This document shows, one piece after another, positions 25,934 through 33,622 of a DNA stretch of 64,000 bases. The notes under the pieces were generated by a model that was given only the letters and a program-made list of their open reading frames with translations, was not told where the DNA came from and did no database searches. How positions within the stretch are numbered: the stretch's first letter is position 1; each line of letters starts with the position of its first letter. The translations under genes were made by a program, and so were the position numbers. The DNA lies in contig NZ_JRLV01000019.1 of assembly GCF_000769915.1 (NCBI RefSeq), forward strand, positions 51,297-115,296, in the 5' to 3' direction. The DNA is from Flavobacterium beibuense F44-8. GTDB taxonomy: Bacteria; Bacteroidota; Bacteroidia; Flavobacteriales; Flavobacteriaceae.

Positions 25934-27286
25934 ATGAAGTACATATCTGTTTTATTGCTTGCTGCGGCTTTTGTAAGTTGTGGCGAGGAAGCGGATGTTG
26001 AGCAAGACATCCAGACTAACAATGAAATCCCGACGACCGAGTTTAATACCAAGGCTGCTGGGGGTAAAGTAATGATGCAGGCTTTCTATTGGGATGTGCC
26101 TGCCGGAGGAACATGGTGGAATACTGTACAGGGGAAGGTGTCTTCCTGGAGTAGTGCAGGTTTTGATGCTATTTGGCTTCCGCCTGCAACCAAGGCACAA
26201 AACGGTGGTTATTCAATGGGATATGATCCGTTTGATTATTTCGATTTTGGTAGCTATAACCAAATGGGAAGTGTAGAGACCCGCTTCGGTTCGCTTAGTG
26301 AGATACAGGCGCTTATATCGGCAGCGCATACTAACAATCTTGATGTAATTGCCGATATTGTTGTTAATCATAACAGTGGTGGGGCATCGCAGTACAATCC
26401 TTTTACGGGAGGTAATACATGGACTGATTTTCAGCCGGCTTCCGGTATGTTTACAAGGTCATACTATGATTTCCATCCTAACGATTATCATTCGGCAGAT
26501 GCAGGGGCTTTCGGTGGCTTCCCTGACTTGTGTCATGATAAGCAGTATGTTCAGGACTGGCTCTATAATAATTCCAATTCAATAGCCAAGTATTACAAGA
26601 ATGTAATGGGTTTTGATGGCTGGCGTTTTGACTACGTAAAAGGTTTTGAGCCTTGGGTAGTGAAAAATTTTAAAAATGCTGTAGGAGGCTTTACGGTGGG
26701 AGAGTATTGGGATGGTAATGCTGCTACACTGGAGTCTTGGGCTAATCAGGCGGAAGCCAGTGCGTTTGACTTTGCCTGTTATTACAGGATGCGTGATGCC
26801 TTTATGGGGAACGACCTTACTCAGCTTAACGGAGATATGCTGTTAAAGCGTAATTCGTATAAGGCGGTTACATTTGTAGCTAACCATGATACCGATGAAA
26901 TTTATAATAATAAATTATTGGCATATGCATATATAATGACTCATGAAGGTTATCCGTGTGTGTTCTATAGAGATTATGAGGAATGGCTTGATAAAAATAA
27001 AATGAATAATCTTATCTGGATACATAATAATAAGGCATCGGGTACTACATCATATCTGTATGCTGATAACGATGAATATGTTGCCAGAAGAAACGGAAGC
27101 CCGGGGCTTATAGTGTATATTAATAATAGTGATTCATGGCAGGAACGATGGGTAGACACCAATTGGGCTAATACGGTTATTAAAGATTATACAGGTAATT
27201 CAGGATGGGAGCCAACTACTCAGGCAGACACATGGGTTAAGGTAGAAGCGCCACCACATGGTTATACGGTATGGTCGGTAAAATAA
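25934..27286 (+). CDS. GH13 alpha-amylase lipoprotein, archaeal (Pyrococcus-like) type
   Basis: 450 residues with lipobox FVSCGEE (C16), so it is surface or periplasm anchored; linker to about residue 42. The (beta/alpha)8 domain has region I as ADIVVNH (140-146), nucleophile D233 in DGWRFDYVKGF, acid/base E257 in VGEYWDGN and D319 in FVANHDTDEI. The phrases KVMMQAFYWDVPAGGTWW (45-62), SMGYDPFDYFDFGSY (94-108) and VFYRDYEEWL closely recall alpha-amylases of Pyrococcus and Thermococcus (GH13 subfamily 7) rather than the SusG type of Bacteroidetes. Reaction: endo-hydrolysis of alpha-1,4-glucan. C-terminal beta domain to VKVEAPPHGYTVWSVK. It stands alone, not in a SusCD cluster, which suggests acquisition. 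Subfamily assignment is from memory of those sequences. Confidence 0.92.
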   Translation: MKYISVLLLAAAFVSCGEEADVEQDIQTNNEIPTTEFNTKAAGGKVMMQAFYWDVPAGGTWWNTVQGKVSSWSSAGFDAIWLPPATKAQNGGYSMGYDPFDYFDFGSYNQMGSVETRFGSLSEIQALISAAHTNNLDVIADIVVNHNSGGASQYNPFTGGNTWTDFQPASGMFTRSYYDFHPNDYHSADAGAFGGFPDLCHDKQYVQDWLYNNSNSIAKYYKNVMGFDGWRFDYVKGFEPWVVKNFKNAVGGFTVGEYWDGNAATLESWANQAEASAFDFACYYRMRDAFMGNDLTQLNGDMLLKRNSYKAVTFVANHDTDEIYNNKLLAYAYIMTHEGYPCVFYRDYEEWLDKNKMNNLIWIHNNKASGTTSYLYADNDEYVARRNGSPGLIVYINNSDSWQERWVDTNWANTVIKDYTGNSGWEPTTQADTWVKVEAPPHGYTVWSVK

Positions 27287-27303
27287 AAATCGGAATTAAT
27301 TGG

Positions 27304-27333
27304 TTGGTAATCAAAAAATATTTTATAAGTTTG
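27304..27333 (+). promoter_or_regulatory. rpsU: Promoter of rpsU
   Basis: TTGG (27304-27307) and TAAGTTTG (27326-27333) are 18 bases apart, fitting the Bacteroidetes consensus. The predicted start leaves a leader of about 20 bases that contains the full Shine-Dalgarno. Confidence 0.7.
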
Positions 27334-27346
27334 CACCCTTAACGAG

Positions 27347-27354
27347 AGGAGGTG
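27347..27354 (+). promoter_or_regulatory. rpsU: Full Shine-Dalgarno sequence of rpsU
   Basis: AGGAGGTG lies 6-8 bases before the ATG at 27361. This is an exact complement of the 16S 3' tail, whereas almost no other gene in the window has such a site. In Flavobacterium the anti-Shine-Dalgarno is masked by bS21, bS18 and bS6; ribosomes lacking bS21 can read this site, giving autogenous control of rpsU. Confidence 0.85.
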
Positions 27355-27360
27355 TTATAT

Positions 27361-27555
27361 ATGTTGATTATACCAATTAAAGACGGAGAAAATATCGATA
27401 GAGCTCTAAAGCGCTATAAGAGAAAATTTGATAAAACAGGAGTTGTTAGACAACTAAGAAGTCGTCAGCAATTTACGAAACCTTCTGTTGTAAGAAGAGC
27501 TCAAATCCAGAAAGCAGCTTATGTTCAGGGACTAAAAGACGCTCTAGAGAGCTAG
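27361..27555 (+). CDS. rpsU: 30S ribosomal protein bS21
   Basis: 64 residues from ATG 27361 (MLIIPIKDGENIDRALKRYK), the usual bS21 length; the upstream GTG at 27352 is part of the Shine-Dalgarno and is not the start. Very basic, helical. bS21 binds the 30S platform next to the 3' end of 16S rRNA and in Bacteroidetes helps hide the anti-Shine-Dalgarno. The gene has its own promoter and terminator and, uniquely here, a perfect Shine-Dalgarno, consistent with known autoregulation in flavobacteria. It heads the translation-related region of the window. Confidence 0.97.
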   Translation: MLIIPIKDGENIDRALKRYKRKFDKTGVVRQLRSRQQFTKPSVVRRAQIQKAAYVQGLKDALES

Positions 27556-27578
27556 TAGTTTTTTGAACTAAAAATAAT

Positions 27579-27626
27579 AACCGTTAGCAGAAAAGTTGAT
27601 TAACTTTGCTGTTAACGGTTTTTTTT
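27579..27626 (+). terminator. Long two-part terminator of rpsU ending at the xerC start codon
   Basis: AACCGTTAGCAG (27579-27590) pairs with CTGTTAACGGTT (27609-27620) with one G-U pair; inside, AAAGTT and AACTTT form a second stem around GATT. A T-run (27619-27626) ends on the base before the xerC ATG at 27627. Confidence 0.9.
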
Positions 27627-28529
27627 ATGGTTAATTCTAAACAGGCATACGCAGATTTTTTATTAAAGGAGAAAAATTATTCTCTTTTAACGCTTCGTGC
27701 TTATACTAATGATCTTTCTGATTTCGAAAAGTTTATAAAGCAGGGAGATGAAGGTATATTGCTTGAGGAGGTGGTGTATGCACATATAAGGGGGTGGATT
27801 GTTTATTTGGTAGAGCAGGGGTTGTCTAATCGTTCTGTGAACCGAAAAATCTCTTCGCTAAAATCGTTTTACAAATTTCTGTTGCGTTCAAAGCAGATAT
27901 CGGTTAATCCGCTGCAAAAACACAAGTCGCTTAAAACTGAAAAAAAAGTCCAGGTTCCTTTCTCTGAAAAAGAGCTTCAGGAGGTGTATACTGAAGTAGA
28001 GTATTCTGATGATTTTGAGGGGATAAGGGATAGGCTTATTATTGAGCTTTTTTATACTACCGGTATGCGTAGGGCAGAGCTTATTGGTTTAAAGCTGTCG
28101 TCGTATGATAAAAGTGCGCATACTTTAAAGGTTTTAGGTAAACGTAATAAGGAGCGGATTTTGCCTGTGTTGCCTTGTACGGCTGAACTTATTACTAAAT
28201 ATCTTACAGAAAGAAGTGAGCTTGAAAATTTTGTTGACAGGGATGTGTTAATTTTAAATAAGAGGGGGCAAAAAGTGAGCGAATCTTTTGTTTATAGGTT
28301 AATAAATAGTTACTTTAGTGTTGTCTCTGTGAAAGTAAAAAAGAGTCCGCATGTGCTTAGGCATACTTTTGCGACCCATTTGCTTAACAACGGGGCAGAT
28401 TTAAACTCAGTAAAAGAATTATTAGGTCACGCAAGTTTGTCTTCCACTCAAATATATACTCACAGTAGTTTATCAGAGCTTAAAAAAGTGTATAAGGACG
28501 CGCATCCCCGTAACCGAAATAATTCATAA
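27627..28529 (+). CDS. xerC: Tyrosine recombinase XerC/XerD
   Basis: 300 residues from ATG 27627; upstream in-frame starts lie inside the terminator stem. Core-binding SAM-like domain (1-95) and catalytic domain with R148 in TTGMRRAELIGL, K near 172 in LGKRNKER, H242 and R245 in PHVLRHTFATHLL, H268 in LLGHASLSS and nucleophile Y277 in STQIYTHSS: a complete active site. Length fits the chromosome-dimer resolvases that act at dif with FtsK, not phage integrases. It lies between rpsU and hpf, an arrangement I associate with flavobacterial chromosomes, so it is housekeeping. The stop (TAA) overlaps an ATG by one base. Whether it is XerC or XerD is uncertain. Confidence 0.9.
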   Translation: MVNSKQAYADFLLKEKNYSLLTLRAYTNDLSDFEKFIKQGDEGILLEEVVYAHIRGWIVYLVEQGLSNRSVNRKISSLKSFYKFLLRSKQISVNPLQKHKSLKTEKKVQVPFSEKELQEVYTEVEYSDDFEGIRDRLIIELFYTTGMRRAELIGLKLSSYDKSAHTLKVLGKRNKERILPVLPCTAELITKYLTERSELENFVDRDVLILNKRGQKVSESFVYRLINSYFSVVSVKVKKSPHVLRHTFATHLLNNGADLNSVKELLGHASLSSTQIYTHSSLSELKKVYKDAHPRNRNNS

Positions 28530-28555
28530 TGTTTAACTATTTAAAAGTTATGTTT

Positions 28556-28858
28556 ATGAAAGTAAATGTTCATGCGGTCAACTTCAATGTTGACAGAAAA
28601 CTGGTTGGCTATGTACAGGCAAGGTTGGATAAGCTTGATAAGTATTATGACAGGGTAGTTCATTCTGATGTGTTTTTTAAACTGGATAATACGAGTGCAA
28701 AAGTGAATAAAATTGCAGAGCTCAAAATTAATGTGCCGGGTGATGAGTTTATAGTTAAAAAGCAGTGTAAAACATTTGAAGAGGCTGTAGAATTGGCAGC
28801 TGACTCGATGGAGCGTTTATTAGTAAAGAGGAAGCAAAAAATCAGAGCGCACTCATAA
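28556..28858 (+). CDS. hpf: Ribosome hibernation promoting factor (HPF/RaiA family, short form)
   Basis: 100 residues from ATG 28556 (MKVNVHAVNFNVDRKLVGY), matching the usual family N-terminus; an ATG at 28529 overlapping the xerC stop would add nine residues. The beta-alpha-beta-beta-beta-alpha fold of HPF is visible, with basic C-terminus ERLLVKRKQKIRAHS. Short HPF binds the decoding centre of idle 30S subunits in stationary phase. It is transcribed with or after xerC and followed by a terminator that overlaps the tRNA promoter. Confidence 0.9.
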   Translation: MKVNVHAVNFNVDRKLVGYVQARLDKLDKYYDRVVHSDVFFKLDNTSAKVNKIAELKINVPGDEFIVKKQCKTFEEAVELAADSMERLLVKRKQKIRAHS

Positions 28859-28882
28859 CTGAAAAAAAAGTTCAAAAATGTT

Positions 28883-28911
28883 TTGATTAAAATAAAAAAT
28901 CTATACATTTG
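28883..28911 (+). promoter_or_regulatory. Promoter of the tRNA-tuf operon
   Basis: TTG (28883-28885, inside TTTTG) and TACATTTG (28904-28911) are spaced by 18 bases, a very good Bacteroidetes promoter, 39 bases before tRNA-Thr. Confidence 0.8.
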
Positions 28912-28912
28912 C

Positions 28913-28938
28913 AGTCCGTTAGAAATAGCGGACTTTTT
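28913..28938 (+). terminator. Terminator-like hairpin between the tRNA promoter and tRNA-Thr
   Basis: AGTCCG (28913-28918) and CGGACT (28929-28934) pair around TTAGAAATAG and run into TTTTT. It probably ends hpf transcripts; its left arm overlaps the predicted start point of the tRNA promoter, so transcripts from that promoter may lack the arm and escape. Confidence 0.75.
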
Positions 28939-28949
28939 TATTGTAAGTT

Positions 28950-29023
28950 GCCGGTGTAGCTCAGCTGGCTAGAGCAGCTGATTTGTAATCAGCAGGTCGT
29001 GGGTTCGAGTCCCTCCATCGGCT
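28950..29023 (+). tRNA. tRNA-Thr (anticodon TGT)
   Basis: Acceptor GCCGGTG pairs with CATCGGC; D arm GCTC...GAGC; anticodon stem GCTGA/TCAGC with loop TTTGTAA, anticodon TGT at 28984-28986; T arm GTGGG TTCGAGT CCCTC-type. The CCA end is not encoded. First of a tRNA cluster ahead of tuf, the classic bacterial thr-tyr-tufB arrangement. Confidence 0.97.
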
Positions 29024-29059
29024 CAAAGTTTTTTTGAAAAGCAACTGAAAATAAGGTTA

Positions 29060-29140
29060 GGGGAGATACTCAAGCGGCCAACGAGGACGGACTGTAAATC
29101 CGTTGGGAAACCTTCGCAGGTTCGAATCCTGCTCTCCCCA
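29060..29140 (+). tRNA. tRNA-Tyr (anticodon GTA)
   Basis: Acceptor GGGGAGA pairs with TCTCCCC; long variable arm as expected for tRNA-Tyr; anticodon loop CTGTAAA with GTA at 29094-29096; T loop TTCGAAT. Discriminator base A. The CCA end is not encoded. Confidence 0.97.
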
Positions 29141-29172
29141 CTAAATTGAAGGTAACGAGCCTTCAGGGTTAA

Positions 29173-29244
29173 GCCGGTGTAGCTCAGGGGTAGAGTGCTT
29201 CCTTGGTAAGGAAGAGGTCACGGGTTCAAATCCCGTCATTGGCT
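29173..29244 (+). tRNA. tRNA-Thr (anticodon GGT)
   Basis: Acceptor GCCGGTG pairs with CATTGGC (two G-U pairs); anticodon stem CTTCC/GGAAG around TTGGTAA, anticodon GGT; T loop TTCAAAT. Its first half resembles the upstream tRNA-Thr(TGT). It lies 56 bases before tuf and is probably cut from the same transcript. Confidence 0.96.
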
Positions 29245-29300
29245 CGATATTAGTAAATATTTGAACACTAATTATATAACTAAGATTAAATTATTAAATC

Positions 29301-30488
29301 ATGGCAAAGGAAACTTTTGATCGTTCCAAACCGCACTTGAATATTGGTACTATTGGACACGTTGACCACGGTAAAACTACATTGACTGCAGCTATCACTA
29401 AAGTATTAAGTGATGCTGGTCTTTCTGAAGCAAGATCATTTGATCAAATTGATAATGCTCCTGAAGAAAAAGAAAGGGGTATTACTATTAATACATCTCA
29501 CGTAGAATATGCAACTGCTAAGCGTCACTACGCTCACGTTGACTGTCCAGGTCACGCTGACTACGTTAAGAACATGGTAACTGGTGCTGCTCAGATGGAT
29601 GGTGCTATCCTTGTTGTTGCTGCGACTGATGGTCCTATGCCGCAAACTCGTGAGCACATCCTATTAGGTCGTCAGGTTGGTGTTCCAAGAATCGTTGTAT
29701 TCATGAACAAAGTGGATATGGTTGATGATGCTGAGCTTTTAGAGCTTGTTGAAATGGAAATCCGTGATCTATTATCTTTCTATCAGTATGATGGTGATAA
29801 TGGTCCTGTAGTTAAAGGTTCTGCTCTAGGTGCACTTAACGGTGAGCAAAAATGGGTAGATACTGTAATGGAGCTTATGAATGCTGTTGATGAGTGGATC
29901 GAAGAGCCGGTACGTGATATCGAGAAGCCATTCCTAATGCCGGTTGAAGACGTGTTTACAATTACAGGTCGTGGTACTGTTGCAACAGGTCGTATCGAAA
30001 CAGGTGTTGCTAACACAGGTGATCCTGTAGAAATCATCGGTATGGGTGCTGATAAATTAACTTCTACTATTACAGGTGTTGAGATGTTCCGTAAAATCCT
30101 TGACAGAGGTGAGGCTGGTGATAACGTAGGTCTACTTCTTCGTGGTATTGATAAAGCTGACATCCGTCGTGGTATGGTAATCTGTAAACCAGGTTCTGTT
30201 AAGCCACACGCTCACTTCAAAGCTGAGGTTTATATCCTTAAGAAAGAAGAAGGTGGTCGTCACACTCCATTCCACAACAACTACCGTCCACAGTTCTACG
30301 TACGTACAACTGACGTAACTGGTACTATTAACTTACCAGCTGGTGTTGAAATGGTAATGCCTGGTGATAACTTAACTATCGACGTACAATTACTTAACCC
30401 AATCGCTCTTAGCGTAGGTTTACGTTTCGCTATCCGTGAGGGTGGTAGAACAGTAGGTGCTGGTCAGGTTACTGAAATTCTAGACTAA
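29301..30488 (+). CDS. tuf: Elongation factor Tu
   Basis: 395 residues. GTP-binding factor that delivers aminoacyl-tRNA to the ribosome. G motifs: GHVDHGKT (about 19-26), [12 protein letters not shown] and NKVDMVD; effector region [14 protein letters not shown]; domains 2 and 3 end in [12 protein letters not shown]. Codons are strongly biased (for example CGT for Arg and AAC for Asn), unlike the AGA/AGG-rich genes nearby, the mark of very high expression. It is downstream of three tRNA genes and followed by a terminator and tRNA-Trp. Confidence 0.99.
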   Translation: MAKETFDRSKPHLNIGTIGHVDHGKTTLTAAITKVLSDAGLSEARSFDQIDNAPEEKERGITINTSHVEYATAKRHYAHVDCPGHADYVKNMVTGAAQMDGAILVVAATDGPMPQTREHILLGRQVGVPRIVVFMNKVDMVDDAELLELVEMEIRDLLSFYQYDGDNGPVVKGSALGALNGEQKWVDTVMELMNAVDEWIEEPVRDIEKPFLMPVEDVFTITGRGTVATGRIETGVANTGDPVEIIGMGADKLTSTITGVEMFRKILDRGEAGDNVGLLLRGIDKADIRRGMVICKPGSVKPHAHFKAEVYILKKEEGGRHTPFHNNYRPQFYVRTTDVTGTINLPAGVEMVMPGDNLTIDVQLLNPIALSVGLRFAIREGGRTVGAGQVTEILD

Positions 30489-30512
30489 TTTATTAGTTTA
30501 AATAAATAAATT

Positions 30513-30545
30513 AAAGCCGGTGGCTTTTTGTTCACCGGCTTTTAT
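30513..30545 (+). terminator. Terminator of tuf
   Basis: AAAGCCGGTG and CACCGGCTTT form a 10-base stem around GCTTTTTGTT, followed by TA. tRNA-Trp begins about 8 bases further on. The T-run is short, so read-through into tRNA-Trp and secE is likely. Confidence 0.85.
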
Positions 30546-30550
30546 AACAA

Positions 30551-30621
30551 ACGGGTGTAGTTCAAGGGTAGAATAGCGGTCTCCAAAACCGTTGATGGGG
30601 GTTCGAATCCCTCCACCCGTG
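30551..30621 (+). tRNA. tRNA-Trp (anticodon CCA)
   Basis: Acceptor ACGGGTG pairs with CACCCGT; anticodon loop CTCCAAA in stem GCGGT/ACCGT gives CCA; T loop TTCGAAT; discriminator G. Standard position between tuf and secE, whose ATG is 16 bases downstream. Confidence 0.97.
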
Positions 30622-30637
30622 CAAAAACTAAAAATAT

Positions 30638-30835
30638 ATGGCAAAGGTTACCAATTATGTATCAGAGGCATTTGCAGAATTAAAGACAAATGTAACGTGG
30701 CCTGAATGGGCAGAAGTTCAAAGGCTGACCATTATTGTTGCTCTTTTTTCGATAATATTTGCCTTGGCAACATTTGGAGTTGATAGAGGGTTTGAGGTTG
30801 TTATTGCGAATATTTATAGTTTCTTAAAAAATTAA
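30638..30835 (+). CDS. secE: Preprotein translocase subunit SecE
   Basis: 65 residues, single-helix form. An amphipathic N-terminal helix (SEAFAELKTNVTWPEWAEVQ) lies along the membrane and one transmembrane helix (about 29-50, LTIIVALFSIIFALATFGV) spans it. SecE clamps SecY in the translocon. It follows tRNA-Trp by 16 bases and precedes nusG by 10, the conserved bacterial order. Confidence 0.95.
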   Translation: MAKVTNYVSEAFAELKTNVTWPEWAEVQRLTIIVALFSIIFALATFGVDRGFEVVIANIYSFLKN

Positions 30836-30845
30836 TTTTATTACG

Positions 30846-31397
30846 ATGACTGATAACAATGTCAAAAAATGGTATGTGGTTAGAGCGGTAAGCGGTCAGG
30901 AAAATAAAGTTAAAAACTACATCGAAACTGAGATAAGCAGGTTAGGAATGTCTGACTATGTTTCTCAGGTTCTTGTGCCTACAGAAAAAGTGGTGCAGGT
31001 TAGAGATGGTAAAAAAATTAGCAAAGACAGAGTTTATTTTCCGGGATACGTTATGGTTGAAGCTAACCTTACCGGAGAAGTTCCTCACGTTATAAAATCA
31101 ATCTCCGGAGTTATTGGTTTCCTTGGTGAAACTAAAGGCGGAGATGCTGTGCCTTTACGTATGTCTGAAGTTAACAGGATGCTTGGAAAAGTTGATGAGC
31201 TTTCTGTTAAAACAGATAATGTTGCTATACCTTATACTGTTGGTGAAACGGTTAAGGTTATAGATGGTCCTTTTAACGGATTTAACGGTACGGTTGAAAA
31301 AGTAAATGAGGATAAGCGTAAGCTTGAGGTAATGGTGAAAATTTTCGGAAGAAAAACACCGTTAGAGTTAAGCTTTATGCAAGTTGAAAAAGTATAA
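30846..31397 (+). CDS. nusG: Transcription termination/antitermination protein NusG
   Basis: 183 residues. NGN domain with KKWYVVRAVSGQENKVKNYI at the start and FPGYVMVEANLTGE near 57-70, and a C-terminal KOW domain (VIDGPFNGFNGTVEKVNEDK near 137-156). NusG links RNA polymerase to Rho or the leading ribosome. Upstream of the L11 operon as in most bacteria. Confidence 0.97.
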   Translation: MTDNNVKKWYVVRAVSGQENKVKNYIETEISRLGMSDYVSQVLVPTEKVVQVRDGKKISKDRVYFPGYVMVEANLTGEVPHVIKSISGVIGFLGETKGGDAVPLRMSEVNRMLGKVDELSVKTDNVAIPYTVGETVKVIDGPFNGFNGTVEKVNEDKRKLEVMVKIFGRKTPLELSFMQVEKV

Positions 31398-31420
31398 TTT
31401 TTGTTACACTAATATAAAAT

Positions 31421-31448
31421 CACATCATTCGCTTCCAATGAAGATGTG
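31421..31448 (+). promoter_or_regulatory. Leader hairpin of the rplKA operon (possible L1 control site)
   Basis: CACATC (31421-31426) pairs with GATGTG (31443-31448) in the 68-base spacer before rplK, with partly paired inner bases. In many bacteria ribosomal protein L1 represses its own operon by binding a hairpin here. Whether this one mimics the 23S L1 site is not shown. Confidence 0.35.
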
Positions 31449-31465
31449 CTAAATCTTTTAAAGAA

Positions 31466-31903
31466 ATGGCTAAAGAAATTAGTAAAGTAGTTAAACTACA
31501 AGTTAAGGGAGGTGCTGCGAATCCGTCGCCACCGGTTGGACCTGCTTTGGGGGCTGCTGGGGTTAACATCATGGAGTTCTGTAAGCAGTTTAATGCTAGA
31601 ACACAAGATAAGCCTGGCAAAGTGTTACCAGTTCAAATTACTGTGTACAAAGACAAGTCTTTTGACTTTGTTGTTAAAACGCCACCTGCAGCTGTTCAGT
31701 TATTAGAGGCTGCTAAAATCAAATCAGGTTCAGGGGAACCAAACCGTAAAAAGGTTGCTAGCGTTACCTGGGATCAAATCAAAGCTATCGCTGAAGATAA
31801 GATGCCTGACCTGAATGCTTTCACAATCGAGAGCGCAATGAGTATGGTTGCCGGTACTGCAAGATCTATGGGTATAACAGTATCAGGAACAGCTCCTTTT
31901 TAA
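31466..31903 (+). CDS. rplK: 50S ribosomal protein uL11
   Basis: 145 residues, normal length. N-terminal [20 protein letters not shown] and [12 protein letters not shown] are signature segments; C-terminal RNA-binding domain from about residue 75. Part of the GTPase-associated centre. First gene of the conserved rplK-rplA-rplJ-rplL-rpoB-rpoC order. Confidence 0.98.
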   Translation: MAKEISKVVKLQVKGGAANPSPPVGPALGAAGVNIMEFCKQFNARTQDKPGKVLPVQITVYKDKSFDFVVKTPPAAVQLLEAAKIKSGSGEPNRKKVASVTWDQIKAIAEDKMPDLNAFTIESAMSMVAGTARSMGITVSGTAPF

Positions 31904-31924
31904 TCTAATTAAGAAAAAAAAGAC

Positions 31925-32614
31925 ATGGCAAAATTAACAAAAAAGCAAAAAGAGGCTGCTTCAAAAATTGAAAAGAATAAACTGTACTCTCTGAAAGATG
32001 CATCTGCATTAATCAAAACAGTTTCTTCTGCAAAATTTGACGAGTCTGTTGATATCGCAGTTCGTTTGGGTGTAGATCCAAGAAAAGCGAATCAAATGGT
32101 AAGAGGAGTTGTAACGCTACCACACGGTACAGGTAAAGATGTAAGAGTTCTTGCTCTTGTAACTCCTGATAAAGAAGAAGAGGCTAAAGCTGCTGGTGCT
32201 GACTACGTAGGTTTAGATGAGTATCTTCAGAAAATCAAAGACGGTTGGACAGATGTTGATGTTATCATCACTATGCCAAGCGTTATGGGTAAACTAGGTC
32301 CGTTAGGTCGTATTTTAGGTCCAAGAGGTTTAATGCCTAACCCTAAAACCGGTACTGTAACAATGGAAGTAGGTAAAGCGGTTCAGGAAGTGAAAGCTGG
32401 TAAAATTGACTTTAAAGTTGATAAAACTGGTATCGTTCACGCTGCTATCGGAAAAGTATCTTTTGATGCTGAGAAGATCACTGAAAACGCTCACGAAATA
32501 ATTCAAACATTAGTTAAATTAAAACCAACTGCAGCAAAAGGTACATATATCAAGAGTATTCACATCTCTAGTACTATGAGTCCTGCTATTGCTTTAGACC
32601 CTAAAGCGGTATAA
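31925..32614 (+). CDS. rplA: 50S ribosomal protein uL1
   Basis: 229 residues, normal length. Family marks: [37 protein letters not shown] and [13 protein letters not shown]. It forms the mobile L1 stalk and in many bacteria represses the rplK-rplA mRNA. It starts 21 bases after rplK. Confidence 0.98.
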   Translation: MAKLTKKQKEAASKIEKNKLYSLKDASALIKTVSSAKFDESVDIAVRLGVDPRKANQMVRGVVTLPHGTGKDVRVLALVTPDKEEEAKAAGADYVGLDEYLQKIKDGWTDVDVIITMPSVMGKLGPLGRILGPRGLMPNPKTGTVTMEVGKAVQEVKAGKIDFKVDKTGIVHAAIGKVSFDAEKITENAHEIIQTLVKLKPTAAKGTYIKSIHISSTMSPAIALDPKAV

Positions 32615-32636
32615 TTGGTAGTTAAAAAGTTTTATT

Positions 32637-33158
32637 ATGACCAGAGAAGAAAAATCAAGAGTTATTGAAGATTTAACTGCACAATTAGCCGGAACAAACG
32701 TAATCTACGTTGCTGATATTTCAGGTCTTGATGCAGAAACTACTTCAAACTTAAGAAGAGCTTGCTTTAAAGCGGGTATCAAGCTAGAGGTTGTTAAGAA
32801 CACCCTGCTTGAGAAAGCGATGGAAACTTCTGAAAACAATTATGGTGACCTTCCTACTATTTTAAAAGGAAACACGTCTATCATGATTGCAGAGATAGGA
32901 AATTCTCCTGCTAAAGTAATAAAAGAGTTCCGTAAAAAATCAGACAAACCTGTTTTAAAAGGAGCTTATATAGATGAAGCAGTATTTATTGGTGATGAGC
33001 AACTAGAGGCTCTTGCTTCACTTAAATCTAAAGAAGAAGTTATCGGTGATATCATCGGATTACTTCAGTCTCCTGCTAAAAATGTTGTATCTGCTCTTAA
33101 ATCAAGCGGCGGTAAACTTGCAGGAATCATTAAAACATTATCTGAGAAAGAAGGATAA
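32637..33158 (+). CDS. rplJ: 50S ribosomal protein uL10
   Basis: 173 residues. NVIYVADISGLDAETTSNLR and LEVVKNTLLEKAM are typical; a C-terminal helix (GGKLAGIIKTLSEKEG) is the binding site for L7/L12 dimers. Base of the L7/L12 stalk. It starts 22 bases after rplA. Confidence 0.97.
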   Translation: MTREEKSRVIEDLTAQLAGTNVIYVADISGLDAETTSNLRRACFKAGIKLEVVKNTLLEKAMETSENNYGDLPTILKGNTSIMIAEIGNSPAKVIKEFRKKSDKPVLKGAYIDEAVFIGDEQLEALASLKSKEEVIGDIIGLLQSPAKNVVSALKSSGGKLAGIIKTLSEKEG

Positions 33159-33221
33159 TATTTACAGCGTGTACGCACTTAATAAATTATATATTTTTTA
33201 AAATTATTAAAACGATAGAAA

Positions 33222-33596
33222 ATGGCAGATTTAAAACAATTCGCAGAACAATTAGTTAACTTAACAGTTAAAGAAGTTAACGAACTAGCTACAATATTAA
33301 AAGATGAGTATGGTATCGAGCCTGCAGCTGCTGCTGTAGCTGTTGCTGGTCCTGCTGCTGGTGGTGGTGAAGCTGCTGCTGAGCAAACTGAGTTCACTGT
33401 AGTTCTTAAAGAAGCTGGTGCTTCTAAATTAGCAGTAGTTAAAGCTGTTAAAGAACTTACAGGTCTTGGACTTAAAGAAGCTAAAGACATGGTAGACTCT
33501 GCTCCGGCTAACGTTAAAGAAGGCGTTGCTAAAGATGAGGCAGAAGGTCTTAAGAAAGCTTTAGAAGAAGCTGGTGCAGTAGTAGAGCTTAAATAA
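33222..33596 (+). CDS. rplL: 50S ribosomal protein bL12
   Basis: 124 residues. N-terminal dimerisation helices, an Ala/Gly-rich hinge ([19 protein letters not shown], about 37-56) and the C-terminal globular domain ([13 protein letters not shown], [20 protein letters not shown]). Recruits translation GTPases. Downstream a strong hairpin separates it from rpoB. Confidence 0.98.
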   Translation: MADLKQFAEQLVNLTVKEVNELATILKDEYGIEPAAAAVAVAGPAAGGGEAAAEQTEFTVVLKEAGASKLAVVKAVKELTGLGLKEAKDMVDSAPANVKEGVAKDEAEGLKKALEEAGAVVELK

Positions 33597-33622
33597 GCAT
33601 ACTCTTCGGTTTAAAAAACCCA

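Noticed and set aside
27627..28529. Possible phage or mobile-element integrase
   Set aside because: The size and complete active site match XerC/XerD, and the neighbours (rpsU, hpf, tRNA-tuf) are core genes; there are no flanking repeats or phage genes.
28950..29244. tRNA cluster as attachment site for an island
   Set aside because: No duplicated tRNA ends or integrase of phage type are found, and core genes are on both sides.
29246..29262. TAAATATTTG upstream of tuf
   Set aside because: The spacing does not fit TAnnTTTG (extra bases between TA and TTTG) and tuf is explained by the tRNA operon promoter.
29783..30163. Long open frame antisense to tuf
   Set aside because: It is a shadow of strong codon bias in tuf; no start context, no homology that I recognise.
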